Assembly: GCA_944390495.1 (NCBI GenBank)
Contig: CALXQE010000112.1
Span: forward strand, 1-47,630
Length of the DNA stretch: 47,630 nucleotides
Direction of reading: 5' to 3'
Source: an uncultured Clostridia bacterium
GTDB taxonomy: Bacteria > Bacillota > Clostridia > UBA1381
The position numbers were made by a program, and so were the translations under genes. This document shows, one piece after another, positions 26,860 to 34,771 of this stretch; positions within the stretch are counted from its first letter, which is position 1; each line of letters starts with the position of its first letter. The notes below the pieces were generated by a model. The model saw only the letters and a list, made by a program, of their open reading frames with translations. It searched no databases and was not told where the DNA came from.

Positions 26860-28572
26860 TTAAACTATTTTTATATCTTTAAGTACCAACTGAACATTTT
26901 CATTTCCTTGGTAACTATTAATATTTATGTGAAATGCTATATTTATAATACTGCCGTTATTAAGTACTGATGCATAATCTCCCAAACCAAAACCTATGCA
27001 GTTAATCATAAATCCGTTTTTTGAAATACGCAGTTTTAAATGCTTATTGTCATTACCGACAGGTGCAAAATTTACGACCTGTGCCTTTGCAAGAGCAAAT
27101 ACCGGTCTTTCATTACCCATACCAAAAGGTTCAAGGTATGACAGCATTTTAGCGGTCTCAAGAGTAATTGATTTTTCTGAAATCGGACAATCAATTTCAA
27201 CAGACGGTATCATATCTTTATCAGTTAAAATTTCGTCGGCATATTTATTAATTGCTTTTTCAAAATCTTCTAAATCACTTATGTTTATATTAAGCCCTGC
27301 TGCTACGGCATGACCTCCAAATTCAGTTAAATATTTATCACATGCTGTAAGGGCATCAAACAGGTTAAAGTTTTTTATACTTCTGCCGGAACCCTTACCG
27401 ATACCGTTTGAATGCGAAATAAGAATACAAGGCTTATAGTACATATCACAAAGTCTTGATGCAACTATGCCTATAACACCGTTATGCCAGCCTTCGTGTG
27501 CAAGTACAATAACTTTCTTCTTTTCAAAGTTAGGATCTTTGGCTATCATTTCAAGTGCTTCATCAAATATCGTATGTTCTGTTTTTTGACGTTCTTTGTT
27601 TTCTTCATCAAGAATAACAGCGGTTTGACGTGCTTTTTCTAGTTCTTTGGTGAGCAAAAGTTCAACAGCAGTTGTAGCAGTGCCAAGTCTGCCGGCAGCA
27701 TTTAGTCTTGGTGCAATGGCAAATGCAACGGTAGAAACATTTACTGGTTTTCCTGCAATTCCTGCAACATCAAATAACGCCTTAATACCAGGACGGTGAG
27801 GATTTTGAAGAGACTTTATACCTTTATCAACAATAATTCTGTTTTCATCTAAAAGAGGTACTACATCTGCTATTGTACCAAGGGTTACAAGGTCAATATA
27901 TCTTGCAAAAACGTCCTTTGTACTCATATCCTTCTTTTTTGCTAATTCCAAAATAAGCTTAAAAGCAACACCGACGCCGGCCAATGATTCAAATGGATAT
28001 TCACAGTCAGGGCGTTTAGGATTTAAAATAGCGACTGCTGATTCAGGTATACGCTCCTTACACGTATGGTGATCTGTAATTATAATATCCATACCCTGTA
28101 ATTTGGCAAATTCAACTTCACCTATTGCTGTTATACCGCAGTCAACAGTAATCATAAGTTTTGTGCCTTGCCTTGCAAGTTTATTTACTGCCATTATATT
28201 TATTCCGTATCCTTCACCCTTGCGGTCGGGGATATAATACTCAACGTCAGCACCTATTTCCGAAAGAAACTGATACATAAGTGCCGTAGCTGTTATTCCG
28301 TCGACGTCATAATCGCCATACACGGTGATTTTTTCCTTTTCATCTACTGCTTTTAGTATTCTATCTGCTGCCTTTTCCATATCAAGCATAAGTTCGGGAT
28401 TTATTACGTCTGAAATTGACTTTTTTAGGTATGATGAGATTTTTTCTCCGTCTATATTTCTGTTTAAAATTATTGCCGATATTATACGGGGTATACGGTA
28501 TTTTAGAGAAACAGAATTTATCTCATCATCCTGAAGTTTTTTATTTTTAAAAATCCAAATCTTGTCAACCAT
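26860..28572 (-). CDS. recJ: Single-stranded-DNA-specific exonuclease RecJ
   Basis: RecJ degrades single-stranded DNA 5' to 3' in recombination and mismatch repair. The protein (about 570 residues) has the DHH motifs DYDVDGITATAL and ITDHHTC. Further motifs are LAGVGVAFKLILEL, APRLNAAGRLG and the DHHA1 motif GHAVAAGL, followed by an OB-fold at the C-terminus. Start ATG 28572 follows a GGAG site at a good distance; the upstream in-frame TTG at 28584 would put that site inside the coding region. It is first in the minus-strand run with relA. Confidence 0.94.
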   Translation of the reverse strand: MVDKIWIFKNKKLQDDEINSVSLKYRIPRIISAIILNRNIDGEKISSYLKKSISDVINPELMLDMEKAADRILKAVDEKEKITVYGDYDVDGITATALMYQFLSEIGADVEYYIPDRKGEGYGINIMAVNKLARQGTKLMITVDCGITAIGEVEFAKLQGMDIIITDHHTCKERIPESAVAILNPKRPDCEYPFESLAGVGVAFKLILELAKKKDMSTKDVFARYIDLVTLGTIADVVPLLDENRIIVDKGIKSLQNPHRPGIKALFDVAGIAGKPVNVSTVAFAIAPRLNAAGRLGTATTAVELLLTKELEKARQTAVILDEENKERQKTEHTIFDEALEMIAKDPNFEKKKVIVLAHEGWHNGVIGIVASRLCDMYYKPCILISHSNGIGKGSGRSIKNFNLFDALTACDKYLTEFGGHAVAAGLNINISDLEDFEKAINKYADEILTDKDMIPSVEIDCPISEKSITLETAKMLSYLEPFGMGNERPVFALAKAQVVNFAPVGNDNKHLKLRISKNGFMINCIGFGLGDYASVLNNGSIINIAFHININSYQGNENVQLVLKDIKIV

Positions 28573-28728
28573 AATATACTCCAAACTGCTAATTTTAATA
28601 AGAAATTATTAATAAATCCTACTTATTATTATAACATTTTTATTAGTAAAATTCAAGTAAAACAGGCTTTTTTGCATAAAAATATAAGCTTAGGACAAAA
28701 TAATTTTAAAAGAAGGGAGGGAAGAGAA

Positions 28729-28845
28729 ATGAACAATAATATTAATAACAAGCAAAATCAGAAACAGAATCAAAAACAGAACCAAAAGCCAAATCAAACA
28801 CAGAATAAAAAGAACGATAACAATAACCGTAACCAAAACTTCTAA
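28729..28845 (+). CDS. Asn/Gln/Lys-rich 38-residue ORF (possible small spore-type protein)
   Basis: The ORF follows a strong AAGGGAGG site by about 9 bases and encodes MNNNINNK, three tandem KQNQ units, a KPNQ unit and an N-rich end NNNRNQNF. It has no acidic core, membrane segment or signal. Its composition resembles gamma-type small acid-soluble spore proteins, which are rich in Q and N, but it is far shorter and that comparison is by composition only. A hairpin terminator follows 5 bases after the stop, and the gene is isolated between recJ and prfB on the other strand. It may be a real small gene. Confidence 0.6.
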   Translation: MNNNINNKQNQKQNQKQNQKPNQTQNKKNDNNNRNQNF

Positions 28846-28849
28846 TTTT

Positions 28850-28891
28850 AAATACGGTATTGCAATTGTTATACTTGCAATGCCGTATTTT
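28850..28891 (+). terminator. Hairpin after the Asn/Gln-rich ORF
   Basis: Arms AAATACGGTATTGCAA and TTGCAATGCCGTATTT pair with one G-U and a nine-base loop, followed by only a short T stretch. It lies 5 bases after the small ORF, which supports that ORF being transcribed. Confidence 0.7.
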
Positions 28892-28910
28892 GCTGTACAT
28901 AGTGACTAAT

Positions 28911-28947
28911 AAAAAACAGACGGAAAATTATATAAACCGTCTGTTTT
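28911..28947 (-). terminator. Terminator of prfB
   Basis: On the minus strand the stem AACAGACGG/CCGTCTGTT (loop about 13 bases) ends in a run of six T residues just after the prfB stop. Confidence 0.85.
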
Positions 28948-28952
28948 GTTTG

Positions 28953-30072
28953 TTATTTTTGAAGTGTACCAAGACTTGCAGCTTTTAAATATGCGTTTAT
29001 AAATCCGTTTAAGTCACCGTCCATAACAGCACCTATGTTACCCATTTCAAAGCCTGTTCTAAGGTCTTTAACCATTGTATATGGTTGGAATACGTATGAA
29101 CGTATTTGACTTCCCCAACCATTATCCATCTGCACACCTTTAATATCTGAAATTTTTTCTTTTTGCTGTTGCTCAGCCATTTCAACAAGTTTAGCTTTTA
29201 GCATTTTCATAGCGTAATCTCTGTTTTGGTGTTGTGAACGCTGTGTCTGACATGATACAACAACACCGGTAGGGATATGTGTAAGACGCACGGCTGAACT
29301 TGTTTTATTAATGTGCTGTCCGCCTGCACCGCTGGCACGGAATGCTTCCATTTTTATATCTTCCGGACGAATATCTATTTCAACATTGTCATCAAGTTCA
29401 GGCATTACTTCGATTGATGCAAAGGAAGTCATACGCTTTCCGGCAGAGTTGAAAGGAGAGATTCTTACAAGACGGTGAACGCCTTTTTCTGCTTTTAAAT
29501 AACCATAAGCATTTAGACCGTCAATTTCTATTGTACAGCTTTTTATACCTGCTTCATCGCCCGGCAGAGAATCAAGAACGGTATATGAGTATCCGTTTTT
29601 CTGTGCCCACATCTGGTACATTCTTATAAGCATTTCGCACCAGTCCTGAGCTTCTGTACCACCTGCACCGGCATGGAATGTCATGATAGCATTGTTTTTA
29701 TCATAGTTACCTGAAAGCAGAGTTTCAAGAGTCATTTTTTCTATTTCGGCTTCAATTTCTTCTGTGGCACTTACAACATCGGGAAGCATACTTTCATCAT
29801 CTTCTTCATTTGCAAGATCAATTAAAACAAGTGTATCCTCCCATTTTGACTGAAGATTATTAAATGCTTCAACTTTATCTTTAAGTTGTTTAGTCTTTTG
29901 TAAAACTTTTTGGGAATTTTCCATATCATCCCAAAAGTCAGGTTTTGCACTTTCTTCTTCAAGTTTTTTTATTTCACTTTCAGCACCGGCAATGTCAAAG
30001 TGAATCCCTCAAATCGTTTATGCTGTCTTCAAAGCCTTGCAGCTTTAATCTGTACTCATCGTACTCTAACAT
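28953..30072 (-). CDS. prfB: Peptide chain release factor 2, with programmed +1 frameshift
   Basis: RF2 reads UGA and UAA and triggers peptide release. The zero frame runs 25 codons from ATG 30072 (starts MLEYDEYRLKLQGF) to CTT TGA at 30000-29995. A +1 shift then gives GAC and a further 347 codons, for a 372-residue product. The body has the SPF motif (RISPFNSAGKR) for stop recognition and the GGQ motif (SGAGGQHINKTSSAV) for hydrolysis. The interruption is the classic autoregulatory frameshift and not a mutation. prfB follows secA on the minus strand. Confidence 0.96.
29994..30009 (-). promoter_or_regulatory. RF2 programmed frameshift site
   Basis: On the minus strand the sequence AGGGATTCACTTTGAC holds an internal Shine-Dalgarno-like AGGGA, the slippery CTT and the TGA stop followed by C. 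The spacing from AGG to CTT is the same as in the E. coli prfB site. When RF2 is scarce the ribosome pauses at TGA and shifts forward by one base, restoring RF2. Confidence 0.93.
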
Positions 30073-30150
30073 ATTTATCACTTCTTTCTTAAATCATTTT
30101 CTTTATCTTTATCAAGACGTCCTCCGCTTGTGGAATTATCCGCTTCAAAC

Positions 30151-30175
30151 AAAGGAACGGCATTGCCGTTCCTTT
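30151..30175 (-). terminator. Hairpin after secA
   Basis: Perfect arms AAAGGAACGGC/GCCGTTCCTTT with a 3-base loop lie between secA and prfB. The downstream T-run on the minus strand is broken (TTTGTTTG), so some read-through into prfB is possible. Confidence 0.75.
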
Positions 30176-30187
30176 AGCTGTTAGCAG

Positions 30188-32908
30188 TTATTTGTTTTGA
30201 CCGCAGCAATTTTTGTATTTCTTACCGCTTCCGCATGGACAAGGATCATTTCTGCCGGGTTCTTTTTTTGCACGTTTTGTAGAACTTAAAGAACCGTCAC
30301 CGCCTGTATCAAGAGGTTTTGCAACTTGTTCACGTTCAATTTTGATTCTCGGTCTTGCTGAAAGGACGTATCTTACAGTATCTTTCTTTATTGAATCAAG
30401 CATATTTTCATAAAGCTCACTGCCCACATTTCTGTATTCCATAACAGGGTCATGCTGACCGTAAGCACGAAGCCCGATTTCTCTCTTAACGTGTTCCATT
30501 TCATCAAGATGATCCATCCAAAGAGTATCGACAACCTTAAGCATAAGAACTCTTTCAAGTTCACGCATATTATCGCCAAATACTTCTTCTTGTTCAGCGT
30601 ATCGCTTTTCAGCAATTTCCATAAGCATATCCTTAACGTCTGTACGTGTAATTCTATCCATATCTTCTTCAGGAATAGTAAATTCACCCTTAGCGTTAAG
30701 ATTTTGATTTGCAAATTCTGCAATGGCACGTAAATTCCAATCTTCCGGAATTTCAGAAATGCCGATGAAATCATCAAGAGCACTGTCGATTGAAGATTCA
30801 ATCATATTTTTAATAGTACCGCTGATGTCCTCGCCGTCAAGTACCATTTGACGCTGTGCGTATATAATTTTACGCTGTTCGTTCATTACTTCGTCGTATT
30901 GAAGTACGTGCTTACGAGAATCAAAGTTTCTGCTCTCAAGTGTTCTTTGAGCATTTTCGATAGCATTTGTAAGCATTCTTGCTTCGATAGGTTCATCTTC
31001 TTCAAGACCTAAAGCATTAACCATTGATTTAACTTTGTCGCTTCCGAATATTCTCATAAGGTCATCTTCAAGTGATAAGAAGAACTTTGACGCACCAGGG
31101 TCGCCTTGACGACCGGCACGACCTCTAAGCTGATTATCTATACGTCTTGATTCGTGACGTTCTGTACCGATTATAAATAGACCGCCAAGCTCTCTTACTT
31201 CTTCTTGTTCAGGTCTTATCTGCTCTTTGAACTTGTCATTAAGCTCTGTAAATACCTTTCTTGCATTTATAATATCTTCATCATCGGTATCTCCGAAACC
31301 TGTTGCTTCAGCGATAAGTTCGTCAGTAAAGCCTTGACGTGCCATTTCGTGTTTTGCCATATATTCTGCGTTACCGCCAAGCATAATGTCAGTACCACGT
31401 CCTGCCATGTTTGTAGCTATTGTAACGGCACCCTTTTTACCGGCTTGTGCAACTATTTCGGCTTCCTTTGCATGGTATTTAGCATTAAGAACATTATGTT
31501 TTATACCTGCACGCTTTAAAAGAGCGGAAAGTATTTCTGATTTATCAACATTAACAGTACCTACAAGTACAGGCTGGCCTTTTGCATGACATTCCTGTAT
31601 TTGTCTTATAACAGCCATAAACTTACCCTTTTCGGTCTTGAATACAACATCGTGCATATCCTCACGTATAACAGGTTTGTTTGTAGGAACTGCCACAACG
31701 TCAAGCTTGTATATATGCTGGAATTCTTCTTCTTCAGTAAGTGCTGTACCGGTCATACCTGAAAGTTTTCCGTAAAGACGGAAGAAATTTTGGAAGGTAA
31801 TTGTTGCAAGTGTCTTTGATTCGTTTTCAATCTTAACACCTTCCTTTGCCTCGATAGCCTGGTGAAGACCGTCACTGTAACGTCTGCCCGGCATTATACG
31901 GCCTGTAAATTCATCAACTATCATGACCTGTCCGTCATGTACAACGTACTGCTGGTCACGGTGCATAACACCATTAGCCTGAAGTGCCTGGTTTATGTGG
32001 TGTTGAAGTTTCATATTTTCAGGGTCTGAAAGATTTTCGATACCAAAGCCTTGCTCTGCTTTTTTTACACCCTGTTCTGTAAGCATTGCTGTTTTAGCTT
32101 TTTCGTCTACAATATAGTCTGCATCAATATCTTCATCAAGCTGCTTATCGTCATGTTCTGTAACAACAACTTTTTTAAGACGTTTAACAAACATGTCGCA
32201 GACTCTGTAAAGCTCATTAGCATCTTCACCCATACCTGAAATGATAAGAGGAGTTCTTGCCTCGTCTATAAGGATTGAGTCAACCTCGTCCACAACTGCA
32301 TAATTGTGACCTCTTTGTACCATCTGTTCTTTATGCACAACCATGTTGTCACGAAGATAGTCAAATCCAAGTTCGTTATTAGTTCCGTAGGTAATGTCTG
32401 CCGCATAAGCTTCGCGTCGCTCACTATTGTCAAGCTCGTGTATTATAAGACCTACACTCATACCAAGATAACGATATACTTTACCCATCCACTCGCTGTC
32501 ACGCTTTGCAAGGTAGTCATTAACGGTAACGATATGTACACCGTTACCTGTAAGTGCGTTTAAGTATGCAGGAAGTGTTGAAACAAGAGTTTTACCTTCA
32601 CCTGTTTTCATTTCGGCGATACGGCCTTGGTGTAGGATAATACCACCTATGACCTGAACGTAGAAATGTTTCATACCTAAAACTCTCCAGCTTGCTTCAC
32701 GCATTACTGCAAAAGCTTCTGGCAAAAGGTCGTCAAGAGTTTCTCCGTTTTTCAGTCTTTCCTTAAATTCGGGTGTCTTAGCCTTTAACTCTGCGTCAGA
32801 AAGCTTTGCCATATCATCTTCAAGTGCCATAACCTTATCGGCAATAGGACGTACTTTTTTAAGCTCTCTGTCGGAATAAGTACCGAAAACTTTTTCAAAT
32901 ATACCCAT
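30188..32908 (-). CDS. secA: Preprotein translocase ATPase SecA
   Basis: SecA drives preproteins through SecYEG with ATP. The 906-residue protein has Walker A MKTGEGKT near residue 105 and [10 protein letters not shown]. The helicase motifs include [30 protein letters not shown] and RQGDPG, and the preprotein crosslinking and scaffold regions are present. The C-terminal SEC-C zinc motif ([15 protein letters not shown]) for SecB or lipid binding is intact. It precedes prfB on the same strand, a frequent Firmicutes arrangement. AGGAG lies before ATG 32908. Confidence 0.98.
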   Translation of the reverse strand: MGIFEKVFGTYSDRELKKVRPIADKVMALEDDMAKLSDAELKAKTPEFKERLKNGETLDDLLPEAFAVMREASWRVLGMKHFYVQVIGGIILHQGRIAEMKTGEGKTLVSTLPAYLNALTGNGVHIVTVNDYLAKRDSEWMGKVYRYLGMSVGLIIHELDNSERREAYAADITYGTNNELGFDYLRDNMVVHKEQMVQRGHNYAVVDEVDSILIDEARTPLIISGMGEDANELYRVCDMFVKRLKKVVVTEHDDKQLDEDIDADYIVDEKAKTAMLTEQGVKKAEQGFGIENLSDPENMKLQHHINQALQANGVMHRDQQYVVHDGQVMIVDEFTGRIMPGRRYSDGLHQAIEAKEGVKIENESKTLATITFQNFFRLYGKLSGMTGTALTEEEEFQHIYKLDVVAVPTNKPVIREDMHDVVFKTEKGKFMAVIRQIQECHAKGQPVLVGTVNVDKSEILSALLKRAGIKHNVLNAKYHAKEAEIVAQAGKKGAVTIATNMAGRGTDIMLGGNAEYMAKHEMARQGFTDELIAEATGFGDTDDEDIINARKVFTELNDKFKEQIRPEQEEVRELGGLFIIGTERHESRRIDNQLRGRAGRQGDPGASKFFLSLEDDLMRIFGSDKVKSMVNALGLEEDEPIEARMLTNAIENAQRTLESRNFDSRKHVLQYDEVMNEQRKIIYAQRQMVLDGEDISGTIKNMIESSIDSALDDFIGISEIPEDWNLRAIAEFANQNLNAKGEFTIPEEDMDRITRTDVKDMLMEIAEKRYAEQEEVFGDNMRELERVLMLKVVDTLWMDHLDEMEHVKREIGLRAYGQHDPVMEYRNVGSELYENMLDSIKKDTVRYVLSARPRIKIEREQVAKPLDTGGDGSLSSTKRAKKEPGRNDPCPCGSGKKYKNCCGQNK

Positions 32909-32955
32909 TTATATTTCTCCTCATAGTATTTTATACAATTTACACGATGAAAAAG

Positions 32956-32999
32956 TTCCATAGTATGGAAATTTTACATTATTAGATTATATTATATCA
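32956..32999 (-). promoter_or_regulatory. Candidate secA promoter and inverted repeat in the leader
   Basis: On the minus strand TGATATAAT (32991-32999) makes an extended -10 box with a poor -35. Fifteen to thirty bases after the likely start is TTCCATA-C-TATGGAA (32956-32970), a perfect seven-base inverted repeat that could be an operator or a short mRNA hairpin in the 75-base secA leader. Confidence 0.45.
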
Positions 33000-33053
33000 C
33001 AAAAATATAAATAATACTACTGTTTTTATGAAATTTTTAAATTTGTTTACAAA

Positions 33054-34340
33054 TTAAGAATTTGTATCACCATCAGATGTTCTGCTGGCGGCAGCTTGAG
33101 TAATTTTTTCAACTTCATTTCTCTTTTTAAGATTTTCAACAAGTGGAGTTTCAATGTGAATATCCTGTTCATGACTTGCTTGATATTTGTATGCAAGTTT
33201 AAGAAGTATAGGTGTTACGATTGTTGTAGCAACTACGACAAGGACAAGGGGAGCGAAAAACATATCGTTCATAAGTCCCATAGCCATACCCTTTGTTGCA
33301 ACGATTAATGCAACTTCACCTCTTGAAATCATTCCTATACCGATTTTTACTGATTGTAAATTTGTGTATTTGCAAATCTTTGCACCAAGTCCGCAGCCTA
33401 TCATTTTTGAAAGTATGGCAACAGCAAGAAGCAGAATAATAAGTACAACTACCGTTGAAGACATACCGTCAAATGTTACCTTTAAACCGACGCTTGCAAA
33501 AAATACAGGTGAAAGAAGCAAATAAGAAATTGTATCAAAACGGTTTTGCATATACGTAGTTTTCTTATTGTTTGATAATATAAGTCCTGCAACAAATGCA
33601 CCTGTTATATCACTTACACCGAAGAAATATTCAGAAGCAAATGCCATTACAAGACAGAATGCAAATGCTAAGATTACAAATCGGCGTAAGTCCTTTTTAT
33701 ATTTGTTAATCCATGGATTCCCGATTTTAACGAACAGGAATGCAACAACACCGCAAAATACGAAGAAACCAAGTATTTTAAGCAGTATTACCCATATTGA
33801 TACATCGCTGCCGGCAAAACTTGATATAACAGTCAGAGCGATGATACCAAGCACGTCATCTATAAGTGCCGCACCGAGTATGGCATTACCTGTTTTTGTA
33901 GATAATTTACCGAGTTCCTTTAGTGTTTCAACCGTTATACTTACAGATGTTGCAGTAAGTACGACTCCGACGAATATATTTTGAAGGAGTGTTTGTTTGT
34001 CAGCTATTGGGTTGTAAATAGCTGCAATGGCAAAACCGCCTAAAAGAGGGACTATAACACCCATTAACGCAATGACAAAAGAAGCGAGTCCTGATTTTTT
34101 AAGCTCTTTAACATCAGTTTCAAGACCTGCACTGAACATAAGTACAATTACACCGATTTCAGCGATGTTTTTAATAAAATCGGTTTCCTGAAGAAGACCT
34201 AAACATGCAGGCCCCAAAAGTAAACCGGCTAATAATGCACCAACAACTTGCGGAAGTTGTATACGCCTTGTAAGCAGACCAAGCAGTTTAGTACTGATTA
34301 GTATTAACGCTATGTCGATTAAATATTTGTAAGATTCCAT
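33054..34340 (-). CDS. CPA2-family monovalent cation/proton antiporter (KefB/NapA-like)
   Basis: This 428-residue membrane protein has about twelve hydrophobic helices. It shows the family hallmarks LPQVVGALLAGLLLGP, MFSAGLETDVKEL, and the paired acidic residues of the ion site in AALIDDVLGIIAL. The cytoplasmic C-terminus is short, with no TrkA-N or TrkA-C domain, so it lacks the usual potassium- or nucleotide-binding regulator. The ion is likely Na or K in exchange for protons. A GGAGG site precedes ATG 34340. A promoter sits 54 to 82 bases upstream. Confidence 0.9.
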   Translation of the reverse strand: MESYKYLIDIALILISTKLLGLLTRRIQLPQVVGALLAGLLLGPACLGLLQETDFIKNIAEIGVIVLMFSAGLETDVKELKKSGLASFVIALMGVIVPLLGGFAIAAIYNPIADKQTLLQNIFVGVVLTATSVSITVETLKELGKLSTKTGNAILGAALIDDVLGIIALTVISSFAGSDVSIWVILLKILGFFVFCGVVAFLFVKIGNPWINKYKKDLRRFVILAFAFCLVMAFASEYFFGVSDITGAFVAGLILSNNKKTTYMQNRFDTISYLLLSPVFFASVGLKVTFDGMSSTVVVLIILLLAVAILSKMIGCGLGAKICKYTNLQSVKIGIGMISRGEVALIVATKGMAMGLMNDMFFAPLVLVVVATTIVTPILLKLAYKYQASHEQDIHIETPLVENLKKRNEVEKITQAAASRTSDGDTNS

Positions 34341-34393
34341 GATGTGATGCCTCCATAATTTTAATAGGAAGAAAAATTTTCAACCAAGTTTAT

Positions 34394-34422
34394 ATTTTAC
34401 CCTATTAAATTGTTTTTGACAA
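34394..34422 (-). promoter_or_regulatory. Promoter of the CPA2 antiporter gene
   Basis: On the minus strand TTGTCA (34417-34422) and TAAAAT (34394-34399) are spaced by 17 bases. It is divergent from the folate-operon promoter about 110 bases away. Confidence 0.65.
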
Positions 34423-34528
34423 GGATAAAAATCGACAAAAATTATTTTATTTTTTTATTTTATTTTTGTGCTTATTATAATTAGATTATGACAAATTTTA
34501 TATTGTGTGACAGCTTTTTATTTATCTA

Positions 34529-34557
34529 TTGCAATTAGACTAAGAATAGTATATAAT
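34529..34557 (+). promoter_or_regulatory. Promoter of the folate operon
   Basis: TTGCAA (34529-34534) and a perfect TATAAT (34552-34557) are separated by 17 bases. The start of transcription would fall near 34564, just before the riboswitch at 34569, which is what a riboswitch-controlled transcript needs. Confidence 0.82.
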
Positions 34558-34568
34558 TATATAAAAAA

Positions 34569-34672
34569 TAACAGAGTAGGTATGTGTGCGTAAAGTGCAA
34601 AATGAACGGGGAGTTGTCATTTTGACGAAAAGTTTTTAAGCTTGCGGTACATATACCGCATCCCGCTGATTT
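34569..34672 (+). ncRNA. Tetrahydrofolate (THF) riboswitch
   Basis: The leader matches the folT-type THF riboswitch core by eye. GAGTAG is followed by a helix GGTATGTGT/ACATATACC (34579-34587 with 34649-34657), then GCGTAAAGTG. A second helix CAAAATGA/TCATTTTG has the conserved loop ACGGGGAGTTG (34606-34616). Then come ACGAAAAG, TTGCGGTA and CCGCATCCCGCTG, the latter matching the conserved GCATCCG junction. The closing stem is AACAG with CTGATT (one bulge). The element binds reduced folates and normally represses when they are abundant. A terminator at 34693 and folate genes downstream agree. The alignment was made from memory. Confidence 0.9.
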
Positions 34673-34692
34673 GCATTACAGGATTAAATATG

Positions 34693-34738
34693 CTCTCTTG
34701 TTTTGCCACGGGCAATACAGGAGAGTTTTTTGTTTTTT
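34693..34738 (+). terminator. Riboswitch expression platform: intrinsic terminator before folC
   Basis: CTCTCTTGTTTTGCC (34693-34707) pairs with GGCAATACAGGAGAG (34711-34725) at 14 of 15 positions around an ACG loop, followed by TTTTTTGTTTTTT. It lies 20 bases after the riboswitch and 33 bases before folC. Folate binding would favour this terminator; in its absence the upstream bases could form an alternative structure. The exact antiterminator is not resolved. Confidence 0.88.
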
Positions 34739-34771
34739 GACGGGAATCTGGTCGAAAGGATATGATTTTAG

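Noticed and set aside
28750..28830. Short tandem repeats as a CRISPR or minisatellite
   Set aside because: The 12-base periodicity reflects repeated KQNQ codons in a small ORF; there are no unique spacers.
29925..30072. prfB as a broken gene with a premature stop
   Set aside because: CTT TGA C with an AGGGA at the right spacing is the standard RF2 autoregulatory frameshift, and the N-terminal frame matches RF2.
34561..34740. Leader before folC as a T-box
   Set aside because: No AGGGTGGNACCGCG-type T-box sequence is present, whereas THF-riboswitch motifs and pairings are.
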